Below are positions 7,237-17,666 of a stretch of DNA of 64,000 nucleotides, in pieces. The translations under genes and the position numbers were made by a program. The stretch comes from Nocardioides rubriscoriae (GTDB lineage Bacteria; Actinomycetota; Actinomycetes; Propionibacteriales; Nocardioidaceae). Every line of letters starts with the position of its first letter. The stretch's first letter is position 1. The stretch is taken from contig NZ_VIYJ01000014.1 of assembly GCF_008087085.1 (NCBI RefSeq), positions 17,400-81,399 of the forward strand, written 5' to 3'. The notes beneath the pieces are model-generated. The model was not told the origin of the DNA. It did not search any database and saw nothing but the letters and a program-made list of their open reading frames with translations.

Positions 7237-8829
7237 TCAGCACTGGGTGCCGTCGGCCGGCACCGTCCCGTCGATCAGGTAGCCCTCGACGGCCTCGTCG
7301 ATGCACGAGTTGCCCTTGTTGTAGCCGGTGTGGCCGTCGCCGTCGCGGGTGAGCAGCACGCCGCTGTCGAGCTGGTCGGCCAGGGCGACCGCCTCCTCGT
7401 AGGGAGTGGCCGGGTCGCGGGTGGTGCCGACCACGACGATCGGGGCGGCGCCGGGGGCCTTGATGGTGGGCGGCGGCTCCTCGGCCTTGACCTGGATGCC
7501 GTGGCAGCCGGTCAGGCCCCACGCGAACACCTCGCCGAAGGTCGGCGAGGCCTTCTCGAACGCCGGGAGCTCGGCGGGCACCTGCGACGGCTCGATCGAC
7601 TCGGGGTCGTCGAGGCAGTTGATGGCGAGGATGGCCTCGAGGCTGTTGTCGTCGTAGCCGCCGGCGGCGTTGCGCGAGCCGTAGAGGTCCGAGAGCAGCA
7701 GCAGGGTGCTGCCGTCGCCGTCGAGGGCCTGCTGCAGCGCTTGGTCGAGGTAGGTCCAGCTGTCGCGGCTGTAGAGCGGGGTGATCAAGCCGTAGAGCGC
7801 GTTGCCGGCCTCGAGGTCGCGGTCCTGGTTGGTGGGCAGCGGCTCGTCCTCGATGTCGGCCAGCAGCCGGGTGATGGTGTCGAGCGCGGCGGCGCGGTCG
7901 GCGCCCAGGAAGCAGTCGCCCTCGGCGACGCAGTTGTCGACGTAGGCGTCGAGCGCGGTCTGGAAGCCGGCCGCCTGGCTCAGCGCGTTCTGGCGGAAGT
8001 CGAGCGTGGGGTCGGTGGCACCGTCGAGCACGAACCGGCCCACGTTCTTGGGGAAGAGCGAGGCGTACGTCGAGCCCAGCGTCGTGCCGTAGGAGAACCC
8101 GAGATAGCTGAGCTCCTCCTCGCCCAGGGCCGCGCGCAGCACGTCCATGTCGCGGGCGGCCTCGACGGTGGAGACGTGCCCGATCAGCGCGTCGGAGTTG
8201 GCCACGCAGGAGGCGAAGAACCTGTCCTGGTTGGCGACGACCTGCTCGCCCTCGGCCGCGTCGTCGGGCGAGGGGTCCTGGGCGACGTAGGCGTCGAGCT
8301 CGGAGTCGGACAGGCAGTCGACCGGGTCGGAGTCGCCGGTGCCGCGCGGGTCGAACGCGACGATGTCGACGCGGTCGAGCAGCTGCGGGCGGAAGTAGCC
8401 GTCGGCGTTCTCGGCCATCGTCGTGCCGGGCGCGCCCGGGCCGCCGGGGTTGACCACCAGCGAGCCGACCCGGTTGGCCTGGTCGGCGGCCGGGACCCGC
8501 TCGAGCTTGAGCTTGATCGGGTCGCTGGCCTGCGGGTCCTGGTAGTCGACCGGCACGGTGAGGGCCGCGCACTCGTTGTCGCCGCACGCCTGCCAGTCGA
8601 GCTGCTGGGTGTAGAACTCCTCGAGCCCCTTGGGCACCGGTCCGACCGGTGTGGTCGGCGTGTTGGGCGTGGTCGAGCCGCCGGTGTCGGAGGACTGCGG
8701 GTCGGCCTCGCGCGGCGCCGACGAGTCGGCGTCGTCACTGCCCACCACCAGGGCGGCCGTGAGGCCACCGCCGATGCCCAGCACCAGCACGGCCACGACC
8801 GCGACCACCCAGACCAGCTTGTTGTTCAC
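7237..8829 (-). CDS. Exported alpha/beta hydrolase, tripeptidyl aminopeptidase-like
   Basis: 530 residues from GTG at 8829, chosen because GGAGAAGGG lies 8 nt upstream; an ATG at 8850 has no ribosome site. A non-cleaved or lipid-free N-terminal hydrophobic segment (about residues 4-27) would anchor or export it. The nucleophile elbow GFSYG is near residue 245 and the C-terminal TAP-like domain holds the likely acid (TTRDPATPY) and base (GDGHTGY). Several Cys suggest an oxidised, extracytoplasmic protein. Related Streptomyces SlpD/TAP enzymes release peptides from protein N-termini; the substrate here is unknown. Confidence 0.85.
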   Translation of the reverse strand: MNNKLVWVVAVVAVLVLGIGGGLTAALVVGSDDADSSAPREADPQSSDTGGSTTPNTPTTPVGPVPKGLEEFYTQQLDWQACGDNECAALTVPVDYQDPQASDPIKLKLERVPAADQANRVGSLVVNPGGPGAPGTTMAENADGYFRPQLLDRVDIVAFDPRGTGDSDPVDCLSDSELDAYVAQDPSPDDAAEGEQVVANQDRFFASCVANSDALIGHVSTVEAARDMDVLRAALGEEELSYLGFSYGTTLGSTYASLFPKNVGRFVLDGATDPTLDFRQNALSQAAGFQTALDAYVDNCVAEGDCFLGADRAAALDTITRLLADIEDEPLPTNQDRDLEAGNALYGLITPLYSRDSWTYLDQALQQALDGDGSTLLLLSDLYGSRNAAGGYDDNSLEAILAINCLDDPESIEPSQVPAELPAFEKASPTFGEVFAWGLTGCHGIQVKAEEPPPTIKAPGAAPIVVVGTTRDPATPYEEAVALADQLDSGVLLTRDGDGHTGYNKGNSCIDEAVEGYLIDGTVPADGTQC

Positions 8830-8923
8830 CGGGACGACCCTTCTCCGCATGGACGGCGAGCGCCCCCATCATGGCGTGAGGTGCCAACCGGTGGTGCAGG
8901 GCGGCCGGGTCGGGTCGGTGGGG

Positions 8924-9064
8924 CGGTGCGTGAGCCACCTTTCCGGTCCCGTCCGACCGGCCGACCGGTGGCCTGCTCACCAGCCCACCCACCCCGCCTC
9001 ACCAAGCGGTGCGCCAGCCACCCTTCCGCCCCCTTCCGACCAGCCGAAAGGTGGCCTGCTCACC
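8924..9064. repeat. Two imperfect 58-bp direct repeats with internal hairpins
   Basis: Copies at 8924-8981 and 9007-9064 start CGGTGCG and end GGTGGCCTGCTCACC, 83 bp apart. Within each copy a GAGCCACC-type arm near the 5' end can pair with GGTGGCCTGCTC near the 3' end. They fill the gap between the DUF559-type gene and the hydrolase gene, both read leftwards. No coding potential. Confidence 0.7.
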
Positions 9065-9086
9065 GCCCCACCAGGCCCCGCACCGC

Positions 9087-10085
9087 TCACGAGACCTCAC
9101 CCCGCGCGCTGCGCAGCAGGAACTCACGTCGCGAGCCACCCACCGCATCGCGCAGCCGGCCGAAGAGGGACCGCCACCGGTCCCCGAACTCCGGCTCCGG
9201 GCCGTCGTAGCCGCGGGAGACGAGCATCTGGTGGACCTCGCGGACAAGACGGCGCGGATCGCTGAGCTTGGCGTTGGTCGCCTGGACGTAGGCGACGTCG
9301 CCGCGGCGCATCACCGCGTAGCGGTCGATGTCGGAGACGACCTGGAGAGGGTCCTCGAGGTGGTGGCTGCCCTCGTACTCGACCGCCGCTCGCTGCGCGA
9401 CGTAGAAGAGGTCGGCGATCACCGTGACCGCCTCGACCAGCGGGATCGTGTGGTTGACCTCGGGACGGGGAAGGCCCGCGAACTCCAGGACGGCCCGGCT
9501 CTCGGACTCCTTGAGCGAGCGCACTCTGCCGTCGAGGTGGTCGGAGACCCACAGCGCCTCGAACGCCCCGTCGCGCCAGCGCGCACCCCAGGCGAGGGCG
9601 CGCAGCCCGTCGAGGGTCATGTGCTCGTGGTGCAGCAGCCAGTCGCCGACCTTGATCGCGTCGATCACCCGGGCCAGGGCGCAGTAGGCGATGAAGGCTG
9701 CCGCGGCGCAGAGACCGGTGGAGTCGTGAGGGCCGAGCTGGGTGGTGCGGTGCACGAAGACATGCTGGAGCTCACGGTGGAGGTCCCCCTCGACCACGAA
9801 GCGCACCGGCAGCCGCGGGCCGTGGTCGAGGCCGAGCTCCTGGATCCGGCTGATCCCGGTGAGCAGGGCACGGTCGGGCAGCGCGAGCCGGGCGGCGACC
9901 AGCCAGTCGTAATCGGTCATCTCGTGGTCGCGGGCCCGCCAGACGCCCTCGTGGACCCGGACGAACCGCCGCCCCTCCAGCATCCGCGACGTGATGCCGG
10001 CGGCCGCGGCCTCGGCGCAGGAGAACGGTCGGTGCCACAGCTCGTCGGGGATCGGCCTCACCGACCCAGCGTCGGCGCTGATCAC
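9087..10085 (-). CDS. AbiEi-like/DUF559 domain protein
   Basis: 332 residues from a GTG. The N-terminal third resembles the winged-helix part of AbiEi-type antitoxins common in actinobacteria (FSCAEAAAAGITSRMLEG, then VHEGVWRA). The C-terminal part has the DUF559/Vsr-type nuclease pattern: ESRAVLEFAGLPRPEVN, IADLFY, then AVEYEGSHH and DIDRYAVMR near 250-265. No cognate AbiEii toxin lies nearby, so a toxin-antitoxin role is doubtful; a solitary nuclease-fold protein is the safer reading. Confidence 0.75.
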   Translation of the reverse strand: MISADAGSVRPIPDELWHRPFSCAEAAAAGITSRMLEGRRFVRVHEGVWRARDHEMTDYDWLVAARLALPDRALLTGISRIQELGLDHGPRLPVRFVVEGDLHRELQHVFVHRTTQLGPHDSTGLCAAAAFIAYCALARVIDAIKVGDWLLHHEHMTLDGLRALAWGARWRDGAFEALWVSDHLDGRVRSLKESESRAVLEFAGLPRPEVNHTIPLVEAVTVIADLFYVAQRAAVEYEGSHHLEDPLQVVSDIDRYAVMRRGDVAYVQATNAKLSDPRRLVREVHQMLVSRGYDGPEPEFGDRWRSLFGRLRDAVGGSRREFLLRSARGEVS

Positions 10086-10156
10086 TACAGGCGGCGGCGC
10101 CAGACGAGCGCCTGTGGACCGGGCGGCCGCAAGCAGCCCCTGGCGACAATCCCTGG

Positions 10157-11302
10157 TCAGTCGTCGGAACGGCCGGGCACCTTGAGCGCGACCATCATCG
10201 CCTCGAGGGCCAGCTGCACCGGCACGTTGAACTCGACCATCTGCTGGCGGGCCTCGAAGATCCAGTCGATGCGACGCAGGTTGAGCTCGGGGGTGGAGTC
10301 GCGCACGAGGTCGGCGACGTCGGCGCGCCGCTCCTGGTTGACCAGCTCGCCGGGGGCGCCGAGGGCCACGGCGATCGCGTCACGGTAGACCGAGACGAGG
10401 TCCATCAGGCCGCGGTCGACGACGTCGATGAGCCGGCGGCGCGAGCGGCGCTTCTGGTCGTCGAGCATCTCCTTGAGCGCCGGGCCGTACTCGCGAGGGC
10501 GACGGCCACGCTCCTCCACGCCGTACGCCGCGTCGAGGGCGGCCTTCTCGCGCGCGTCGAGCTCGCCGGTGATGGCCTCGGCCTCCTCCTTGGCGACCTC
10601 GGCGAGGTTGGTGGCCGCGGTCATGCAGGCGCCCAGGGAGGTGAGGCGGGTGGGCAGCGAGACGACCTCGTTGCGGCGGTTGCGGGTGGCCTCGTCGAGG
10701 GCGAGGGCCCGGGCCCGGCCGATGTGGCCCTGGCTTGCGCGCGCGGCGTAGGAGGCGAGCGCCTCGGGGACGCCCTCGGTGCGGACCAGGAAGGCCGCGA
10801 CGTCGCGCGGGGTCGGGGTCGACAGGTTGACCTGGCGGCAACGCGACCGGATCGTCGGCAGGACGTCCTCGAGGGTGGGCGCGCACAGCAGCCACACGGT
10901 GCGGGGGTGGGGCTCCTCGATGGCCTTGAGCATGGCGTTGCCCGAGGAGTCGTTGAAGCGGTCGGCGTCCTCGATCACGAACACCTGTCGCGACCCGACC
11001 GGGCTGAGCGCGGCCTGCCGGGTGAGCTCCTTGGCCTCGTGGATGCGCAGCTGCACGCTCTGGGTGCGGTGGATGGTGACGTCGGCGTGGCTGCCGGCCA
11101 GTGCGGTGCGGCACTCGTGGCACTCGCCGCACCCGCCCTGCGGGCACTGCAGCGCCGCCGCGAACGCGATGGCCGCGTTGGAGCGTCCGGAGCCGGGCGG
11201 CCCGGTGAAGAGCCACGCGTGGGTCATGCCGTCGCCGGCGACCGCGCGCCGCAGGGCGGTCACGGCGTGCTGCTGCCCGACGAGGTCGTCCCACACGCTC
11301 AT
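10157..11302 (-). CDS. holB: DNA polymerase III subunit delta'
   Basis: 381 residues. Delta' is a clamp-loader subunit that helps place the beta clamp on DNA. The P-loop region is GPPGSGRS (34-41), with Arg in place of the usual Lys, as expected for a subunit that does not itself hydrolyse ATP. A zinc module is formed by Cys 53, 58, 61 and 64. The SRC motif (TIRSRCRQV) is present. It follows tmk on the same strand with 70 bp between, a common actinobacterial arrangement. Confidence 0.95.
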   Translation of the reverse strand: MSVWDDLVGQQHAVTALRRAVAGDGMTHAWLFTGPPGSGRSNAAIAFAAALQCPQGGCGECHECRTALAGSHADVTIHRTQSVQLRIHEAKELTRQAALSPVGSRQVFVIEDADRFNDSSGNAMLKAIEEPHPRTVWLLCAPTLEDVLPTIRSRCRQVNLSTPTPRDVAAFLVRTEGVPEALASYAARASQGHIGRARALALDEATRNRRNEVVSLPTRLTSLGACMTAATNLAEVAKEEAEAITGELDAREKAALDAAYGVEERGRRPREYGPALKEMLDDQKRRSRRRLIDVVDRGLMDLVSVYRDAIAVALGAPGELVNQERRADVADLVRDSTPELNLRRIDWIFEARQQMVEFNVPVQLALEAMMVALKVPGRSDD

Positions 11303-11372
11303 CCGGGGCCCCCGGGGCGTTGTCCGGCGCAGGAGCGGAGCGGGGGAGACGGAGAACGTCCTGGGGAGTCGC

Positions 11373-12032
11373 TCATGACTGCACGGCCTGGGTCAGCAGC
11401 GGTGTGAGTGCGGCCCGGATCGACTGCTCGATCTCGTCGACGTCGGCACGTGCGTCGACGACGAGGTAGTGGCCGGGGTCGGCGGCGGCCATGTCGAGGA
11501 ACGCCTGGCGGACCCGCTGGTGGAACTCCAGCGACTCGCCCTCGATGCGGTCGCGGCCCACGAACCGGCCCAGGCCGGTCTCGGGCGCGAGGTCGAGGAC
11601 GACGGTCAGGTGCGGCCGCAGGCCGCCGGTGGCCCAGCGGGCGACCGCCTCGACCTCGCGGACGTCGAGCGCGCGGCCGGCCCCCTGGTAGGCCAGGGTC
11701 GAGTCGACGTAGCGGTCGGTGACCACGACGCCGCCCCGGTCGAGGGCGGGCCGCACCAGCGTCGCGACGTGCTCGGCCTTGTCGGCGGCGTAGAGCAGCG
11801 CCTCGGTGCGGTCGTCGAGCGCGCCGGTCTCGGGGCTCAGCACGATGCGCCGGACCTCCTGGCCCACCGCCGTGTCGCCGGGCTCGAAGGTGAGGACCAC
11901 CTCGTAGCCCGCCGCCTCGAGCCAGGAGCCCAGACGCCGCGACTGGGTGGACTTGCCCGACCCCTCGCCACCCTCGAAGCACACGAAGACGCCACGGTCG
12001 GCGTACGACGGGGCCGAGGGGGGTAGAGGCAC
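11373..12032 (-). CDS. tmk: Thymidylate kinase
   Basis: 219 residues from GTG at 12032. The enzyme phosphorylates dTMP to dTDP. The P-loop GGEGSGKST is at 21-29, the DRY motif (TDRYVDSTLAYQGAG) in the middle and a lid region around GRDRIEGE. GTG 12032 lies 7 nt after TAGCGT with no Shine-Dalgarno, which suggests a leaderless mRNA; a further upstream GTG at 12062 would add ten residues. holB follows. Confidence 0.94.
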   Translation of the reverse strand: MPLPPSAPSYADRGVFVCFEGGEGSGKSTQSRRLGSWLEAAGYEVVLTFEPGDTAVGQEVRRIVLSPETGALDDRTEALLYAADKAEHVATLVRPALDRGGVVVTDRYVDSTLAYQGAGRALDVREVEAVARWATGGLRPHLTVVLDLAPETGLGRFVGRDRIEGESLEFHQRVRQAFLDMAAADPGHYLVVDARADVDEIEQSIRAALTPLLTQAVQS

Positions 12033-12039
12033 GGCGGCG

Positions 12040-12045
12040 ACGCTA
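12040..12045 (-). promoter_or_regulatory. -10 hexamer for leaderless tmk
   Basis: TAGCGT on the minus strand, 7 nt before the GTG at 12032. The same TANNNT-N6/7-start layout recurs across the window. Confidence 0.4.
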
Positions 12046-12084
12046 CCGGTCGCCACCGACACCTCGGTCCGCAGGCCCGGCGGC

Positions 12085-12151
12085 GGGATAGTCCCTGACG
12101 AAGATCACGGATCCGCGCCCGAATTCCGTGATTTTCGTCAGGGACTATCCC
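12085..12151. repeat. Long near-perfect palindrome (26-bp arms) between topA and tmk
   Basis: Arms 12085-12110 and 12126-12151 are complementary with one mismatch and begin GGGATAGTCCCTGACGAA; the loop is 15 nt. The arms are less GC-rich than the surroundings. It lies after the topA stop and before tmk, so it could terminate topA transcripts, but the arms are far longer than usual terminators and there is no U-tract. Confidence 0.75.
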
Positions 12152-12166
12152 GGAGCCGGCGCAGAC

Positions 12167-14902
<2,736 letters not shown>

Positions 14903-15134
14903 TGGACTCAGGTGCTCCTTGCAGGCTCCCGTGCGCCCCGTCCGGGGCTCACGGCCGATCACGGTAGCGCGTGCTGTCCAGCACCCGGCTCATCCGGGCT
15001 CCGGCGGACGCTGGGGCGGGCTCTCTGCGGCCCACCCGCGGACCGGCGGTCGCGGAGCCTGTGGAGAACTCGCGGGACCGTCGGCGCACCGTGCCACTCT
15101 CGGGCCCTCCTCCCGTCCAGGAGAGGCGCCCGTC
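14903..15134. other. Intergenic region upstream of topA
   Basis: 232 bp between divergent topA and the frameshifted gene. It holds a possible topA -10 (TACCGT, minus strand, 14963-14968) and a 14-bp palindrome GTGCTGTCCAGCAC at 14971-14984. No gene seen. Confidence 0.4.
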
Positions 15135-15697
15135 ATGCACCCTCGGTTCTACTCCTTGCCCGGCTACGACGACGAGTCCTCGCCCTCGACGGCGAGGCGC
15201 TGACCGACGGCCCCAGCCGTACCGAGCTCCCGAGCCCGGGCGAGCCCGACGCGCGCGCACACCTCACCGAGGCGGCCGCGCTCCTCGACGAGGTGGCCGC
15301 GCGGTTCTTCGACGCCGAGACCGGGGTCGCCCTGCGCCGGGCGCTGGTCCGGTCCTGGGAGTCCGACCCCCGGGTCCGGCTCCACTCGCCGGCTCACCTC
15401 GCTGCCGGTGTGTGCTGGACCGTCGGCAGGGCCAACGCGCTCCTGGGGCCCGGCGGCCGGTGCACCCAGGGCGCGCTCAGCCAGTGGCTGGGCCTGGGCA
15501 CGAGCGGCCTCTCCACGCCGGGCCAGACCGTACGCCGGGCCCTCACCGACCCGGTCCCGTACGCCCTACGACCGTGGCAGGCGCCCGCGATCGACCTGCT
15601 CGGCCACCCGGACCTGCTGCTCCGGTCGACCCGGGCACGGCTGGTGCGGCTGCGCGACCAGGCGCGGGCACTGACCCCGACCCCGTTTCTACCGTGA
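15135..15697 (+). pseudogene. Frameshifted gene, DUF6398-like domain
   Basis: ATG at 15135 lies 8 nt after AGGAGAGG, an ideal site, but the frame (MHPRFYSLPGYDDE) stops after 22 codons at 15201-15203. The -1 frame continues from about 15173 to TGA at 15695-15697. Restoring one G near 15176 (GAGTCC to GAGGTCC) joins them into a protein of about 187 residues. The central part (PAHLAAGVCWTVGRANALLG, then LSQWLGLGTSGLST) resembles DUF6398. It is either a real lesion or a base-call error. Confidence 0.65.
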
Positions 15698-15706
15698 GCG
15701 GTAGAA
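15687..15706. promoter_or_regulatory. Inverted-repeat operator at the vapB promoter
   Basis: TTCTACCG (15687-15694) and CGGTAGAA (15699-15706) form a perfect 8-bp inverted repeat with a 4-nt spacer. It overlaps the -10 hexamer TAGAAT at 15702-15707, 7 nt before GTG 15715. This is the expected place for VapB/VapBC autorepression. Confidence 0.6.
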
Positions 15707-15714
15707 TGGCGCTC

Positions 15715-15969
15715 GTGCCGACGCTCAACATCAAGGACCCCGAGGCCTACCGCCTGGCGTCCGAGCTGGCCGACAAACGCGGCACGTCGATGACGGCCGC
15801 CGTTCGCGACGCGCTGGCCGAGGCACTGGCCCGCCGCGACGTCGAGGCCGAGGCGCGCAAGGCCCGGCTGCGCGATCTGACCCGCAGAGCCGCGCAGGTC
15901 GCGCAGCCCGAGGTCGTGACGATCCGCAGCGACCACGACCTCTACGACGAGACGGGACTCCCCCGATGA
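15715..15969 (+). CDS. vapB: VapB-type antitoxin
   Basis: 84 residues from GTG 15715; an in-frame ATG at 15706 would add three but sits within the -10. The protein begins PTLNIKDPEAYRLASELAD, the N-terminal pattern of Rv0623-type VapB antitoxins, and should dimerise as a DNA-binding module. The C-terminal part is charged and should wrap the toxin. It overlaps vapC by 4 bp (ATGA). With no Shine-Dalgarno and a -10 7 nt upstream, the mRNA is probably leaderless. Confidence 0.85.
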   Translation: MPTLNIKDPEAYRLASELADKRGTSMTAAVRDALAEALARRDVEAEARKARLRDLTRRAAQVAQPEVVTIRSDHDLYDETGLPR

Positions 15970-16361
15970 TCGTCGACACCTCGGCCCTGATGTCGGTCCT
16001 GCTCGACGAGGATGACGCCCCGGTGATGCACGAAGCGATCGGCGAGGCCGAAGCTCCGCGCGTGTCTGCCGGCACGTTGCTCTAGGCCAGCATCGTGGCG
16101 GGGGCGAGAGGACTGTTGTCCTACCTCGACGAGGCGGTCAGCGGGTTCACCGTCGTGCCGTTCGACCACGAGCAGGCGCTCGCCGCGCGAGCGGCGTACG
16201 CGCGTTACGGCAGGGGCTCGGGCAGTCCCGCACGACTCAACCTGGGCGACTGCATCACCTACGCGCTGGCGATGACGACCGGCGAGCCCCTGCTCTTCAA
16301 GGGCGACGACTTGACCCACACCGACGTCACGCCCGCTCTGTCTCCGCTCTCACCACCCTGA
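15966..16361 (+). pseudogene. vapC: VapC PIN-domain toxin with nonsense codon at the catalytic Glu
   Basis: 131 codons with the PIN layout: MIVDTSAL (Asp4), then GTLL-stop-ASIV at codon 40, LGDCITYA and FKGDDL. In VapC proteins the codon after TLL is the conserved acidic Glu; here it is TAG (16083-16085), one base from GAG. The rest of the frame is undamaged to TGA at 16359-16361, so inactivation looks recent. The toxin should be truncated at 39 residues and have no RNase activity unless the stop is suppressed. Confidence 0.85.
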
Positions 16362-16392
16362 GCGCGTCGGCTCGCGTCTGCTTGCTGGGCGA

Positions 16393-16854
16393 TCAGTCCT
16401 GCACGGCCGGTCGGCACGAGGCTGACGAACAGGTGTCGATGGCCGCGGCGGACCCGTCGTCGAGGAGCGCGCGAGCGACGAAGAACGTGATGACACCGAC
16501 CAGGACGGTCATCACCACCGCGAGCGCGACGATCCCGAGGGTCCTGGCGGTGCTGCGCGGACCCGCCGGGGCCGCCGGTGCGCCCGCAGCGGTCTGGACG
16601 CCCCAGCCCGGCTGGGCGGGGTACTGGCCGGGATGCTGGGACGGCTGCTGCTGGCCGGGGTACGCCGCGTAGGACTGGTACGACGGGGTGTCGAAGGGGT
16701 TGGCCGGTGCGGGCGGGACCGCGGGTGCGGGGGCCGAGCCCGGCGCCGCGGCGTACGGGTTGTCGGTCGTGTCGGAGCCCCACGTCTGCCCGTCCCAGAA
16801 GCGGAAGGCACCGGGGCGCCCGGCGGGGTCGGGGTACCAGCCTGGAGTCGCCAC
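16393..16854 (-). CDS. DUF2510 membrane protein
   Basis: 153 residues. The N-terminal DUF2510 motif (GWYPDPAG, then RFWDGQTWG) occupies residues 5-28, followed by a Pro/Gln/Ala-rich linker and one membrane helix at about 106-130 before a short Cys-containing tail. The topology suggests a cytosolic DUF2510 module. GTG 16854 lies 7 nt after TAGGGT with no Shine-Dalgarno. Function unknown. Confidence 0.82.
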   Translation of the reverse strand: MATPGWYPDPAGRPGAFRFWDGQTWGSDTTDNPYAAAPGSAPAPAVPPAPANPFDTPSYQSYAAYPGQQQPSQHPGQYPAQPGWGVQTAAGAPAAPAGPRSTARTLGIVALAVVMTVLVGVITFFVARALLDDGSAAAIDTCSSASCRPAVQD

Positions 16855-16861
16855 GGCCCAA

Positions 16862-16867
16862 ACCCTA
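16862..16867 (-). promoter_or_regulatory. -10 hexamer for the leaderless DUF2510 gene
   Basis: TAGGGT on the minus strand, 7 nt before GTG 16854; no ribosome site is present. Confidence 0.4.
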
Positions 16868-16876
16868 GGACAACCG

Positions 16877-17629
16877 TCAGCGGGCGTGGATCGCGAACGC
16901 GCGAGCGGGGAAGCCCGAGCCCCCCAGGGGCTTGGGCCAGCTCGCGACGATCAGGGCGCCGGCCTCAGGCACCTCGTCGAGGTGGGCCATCAGCTCCAGC
17001 TGCCACAGGTCGTTCTCGAGCAGCAGCAGCTCTAGACCGTAGTCGCCGGCCGACGTCGACGAGCCGGGGTCGGTGTCGGTCTGCTCGTGACCGACGGCGA
17101 CGACGCCGACGCGGGTGATGAGGTGCTCGAGCACCTCGCGCGACCAGCCGGGCACGTGGCTCGCGCCGTCGTCACCGCGGTTGGCCGTCGCCTCGGCGTC
17201 GGGCCAGCGCTTCCACCAGTCGGTGCGCAGGGCGACGAAGCAGCCCTCGGGCATCGGGCCGTGGCGCTCCTCCCACGCCGCCACGTCGGCGAGGGTGGGG
17301 ACGGCGTCGGGGTCGACGGCCACGCGCTCGGAGATGTCGAGCACCACCAGCGGCAGGATCATCTGCTCGACCGGGATCTGGTCGAGGGTCCTGGCCCCGT
17401 CGACGAAGTGCGACGGCGGGTCGACGTGGGTGCCCCACTGCCCGACCAGCGTGTAGCGGTGGACGTTGAAGCCGGCCCCTGCGGCCATGTCGAAGGGCTG
17501 GGTGCGCTCCTCGTCGGGGAACTGCGGGAAGTGGGGCTGCCCGGGGTGGAAGGCGTGGGTGAGGTCGGTGAAGACGTGGTCGTCCACCAGGCGGCGCTGG
17601 AGGGCCCACAACGGGTGCGCATCGGTCAT
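16877..17629 (-). CDS. Cyclase family protein (kynurenine formamidase-like)
   Basis: 250 residues. The metal-binding motif GQWGTHVDPPSH (H-x-D-x-x-x-H pattern) near residues 63-74 marks the cyclase/KynB fold, which hydrolyses amide or lactone bonds using metal. Further conserved His-Asp residues follow (VGHEQTDTD). No signal peptide. It is followed at the 3' side by the DUF2510 gene. The substrate cannot be read from sequence, and no tryptophan-catabolism neighbours are present. Confidence 0.82.
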   Translation of the reverse strand: MTDAHPLWALQRRLVDDHVFTDLTHAFHPGQPHFPQFPDEERTQPFDMAAGAGFNVHRYTLVGQWGTHVDPPSHFVDGARTLDQIPVEQMILPLVVLDISERVAVDPDAVPTLADVAAWEERHGPMPEGCFVALRTDWWKRWPDAEATANRGDDGASHVPGWSREVLEHLITRVGVVAVGHEQTDTDPGSSTSAGDYGLELLLLENDLWQLELMAHLDEVPEAGALIVASWPKPLGGSGFPARAFAIHAR

Positions 17630-17666
17630 GCGGCCAAGGCTCGCACGCGCGGCGGGCCGGGACCCG

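Noticed and set aside
6628..9210. 860-codon plus-strand frame opposite the secreted protein and hydrolase genes
   Set aside because: Shadow of the minus-strand genes with a convincing signal peptide and catalytic motifs.
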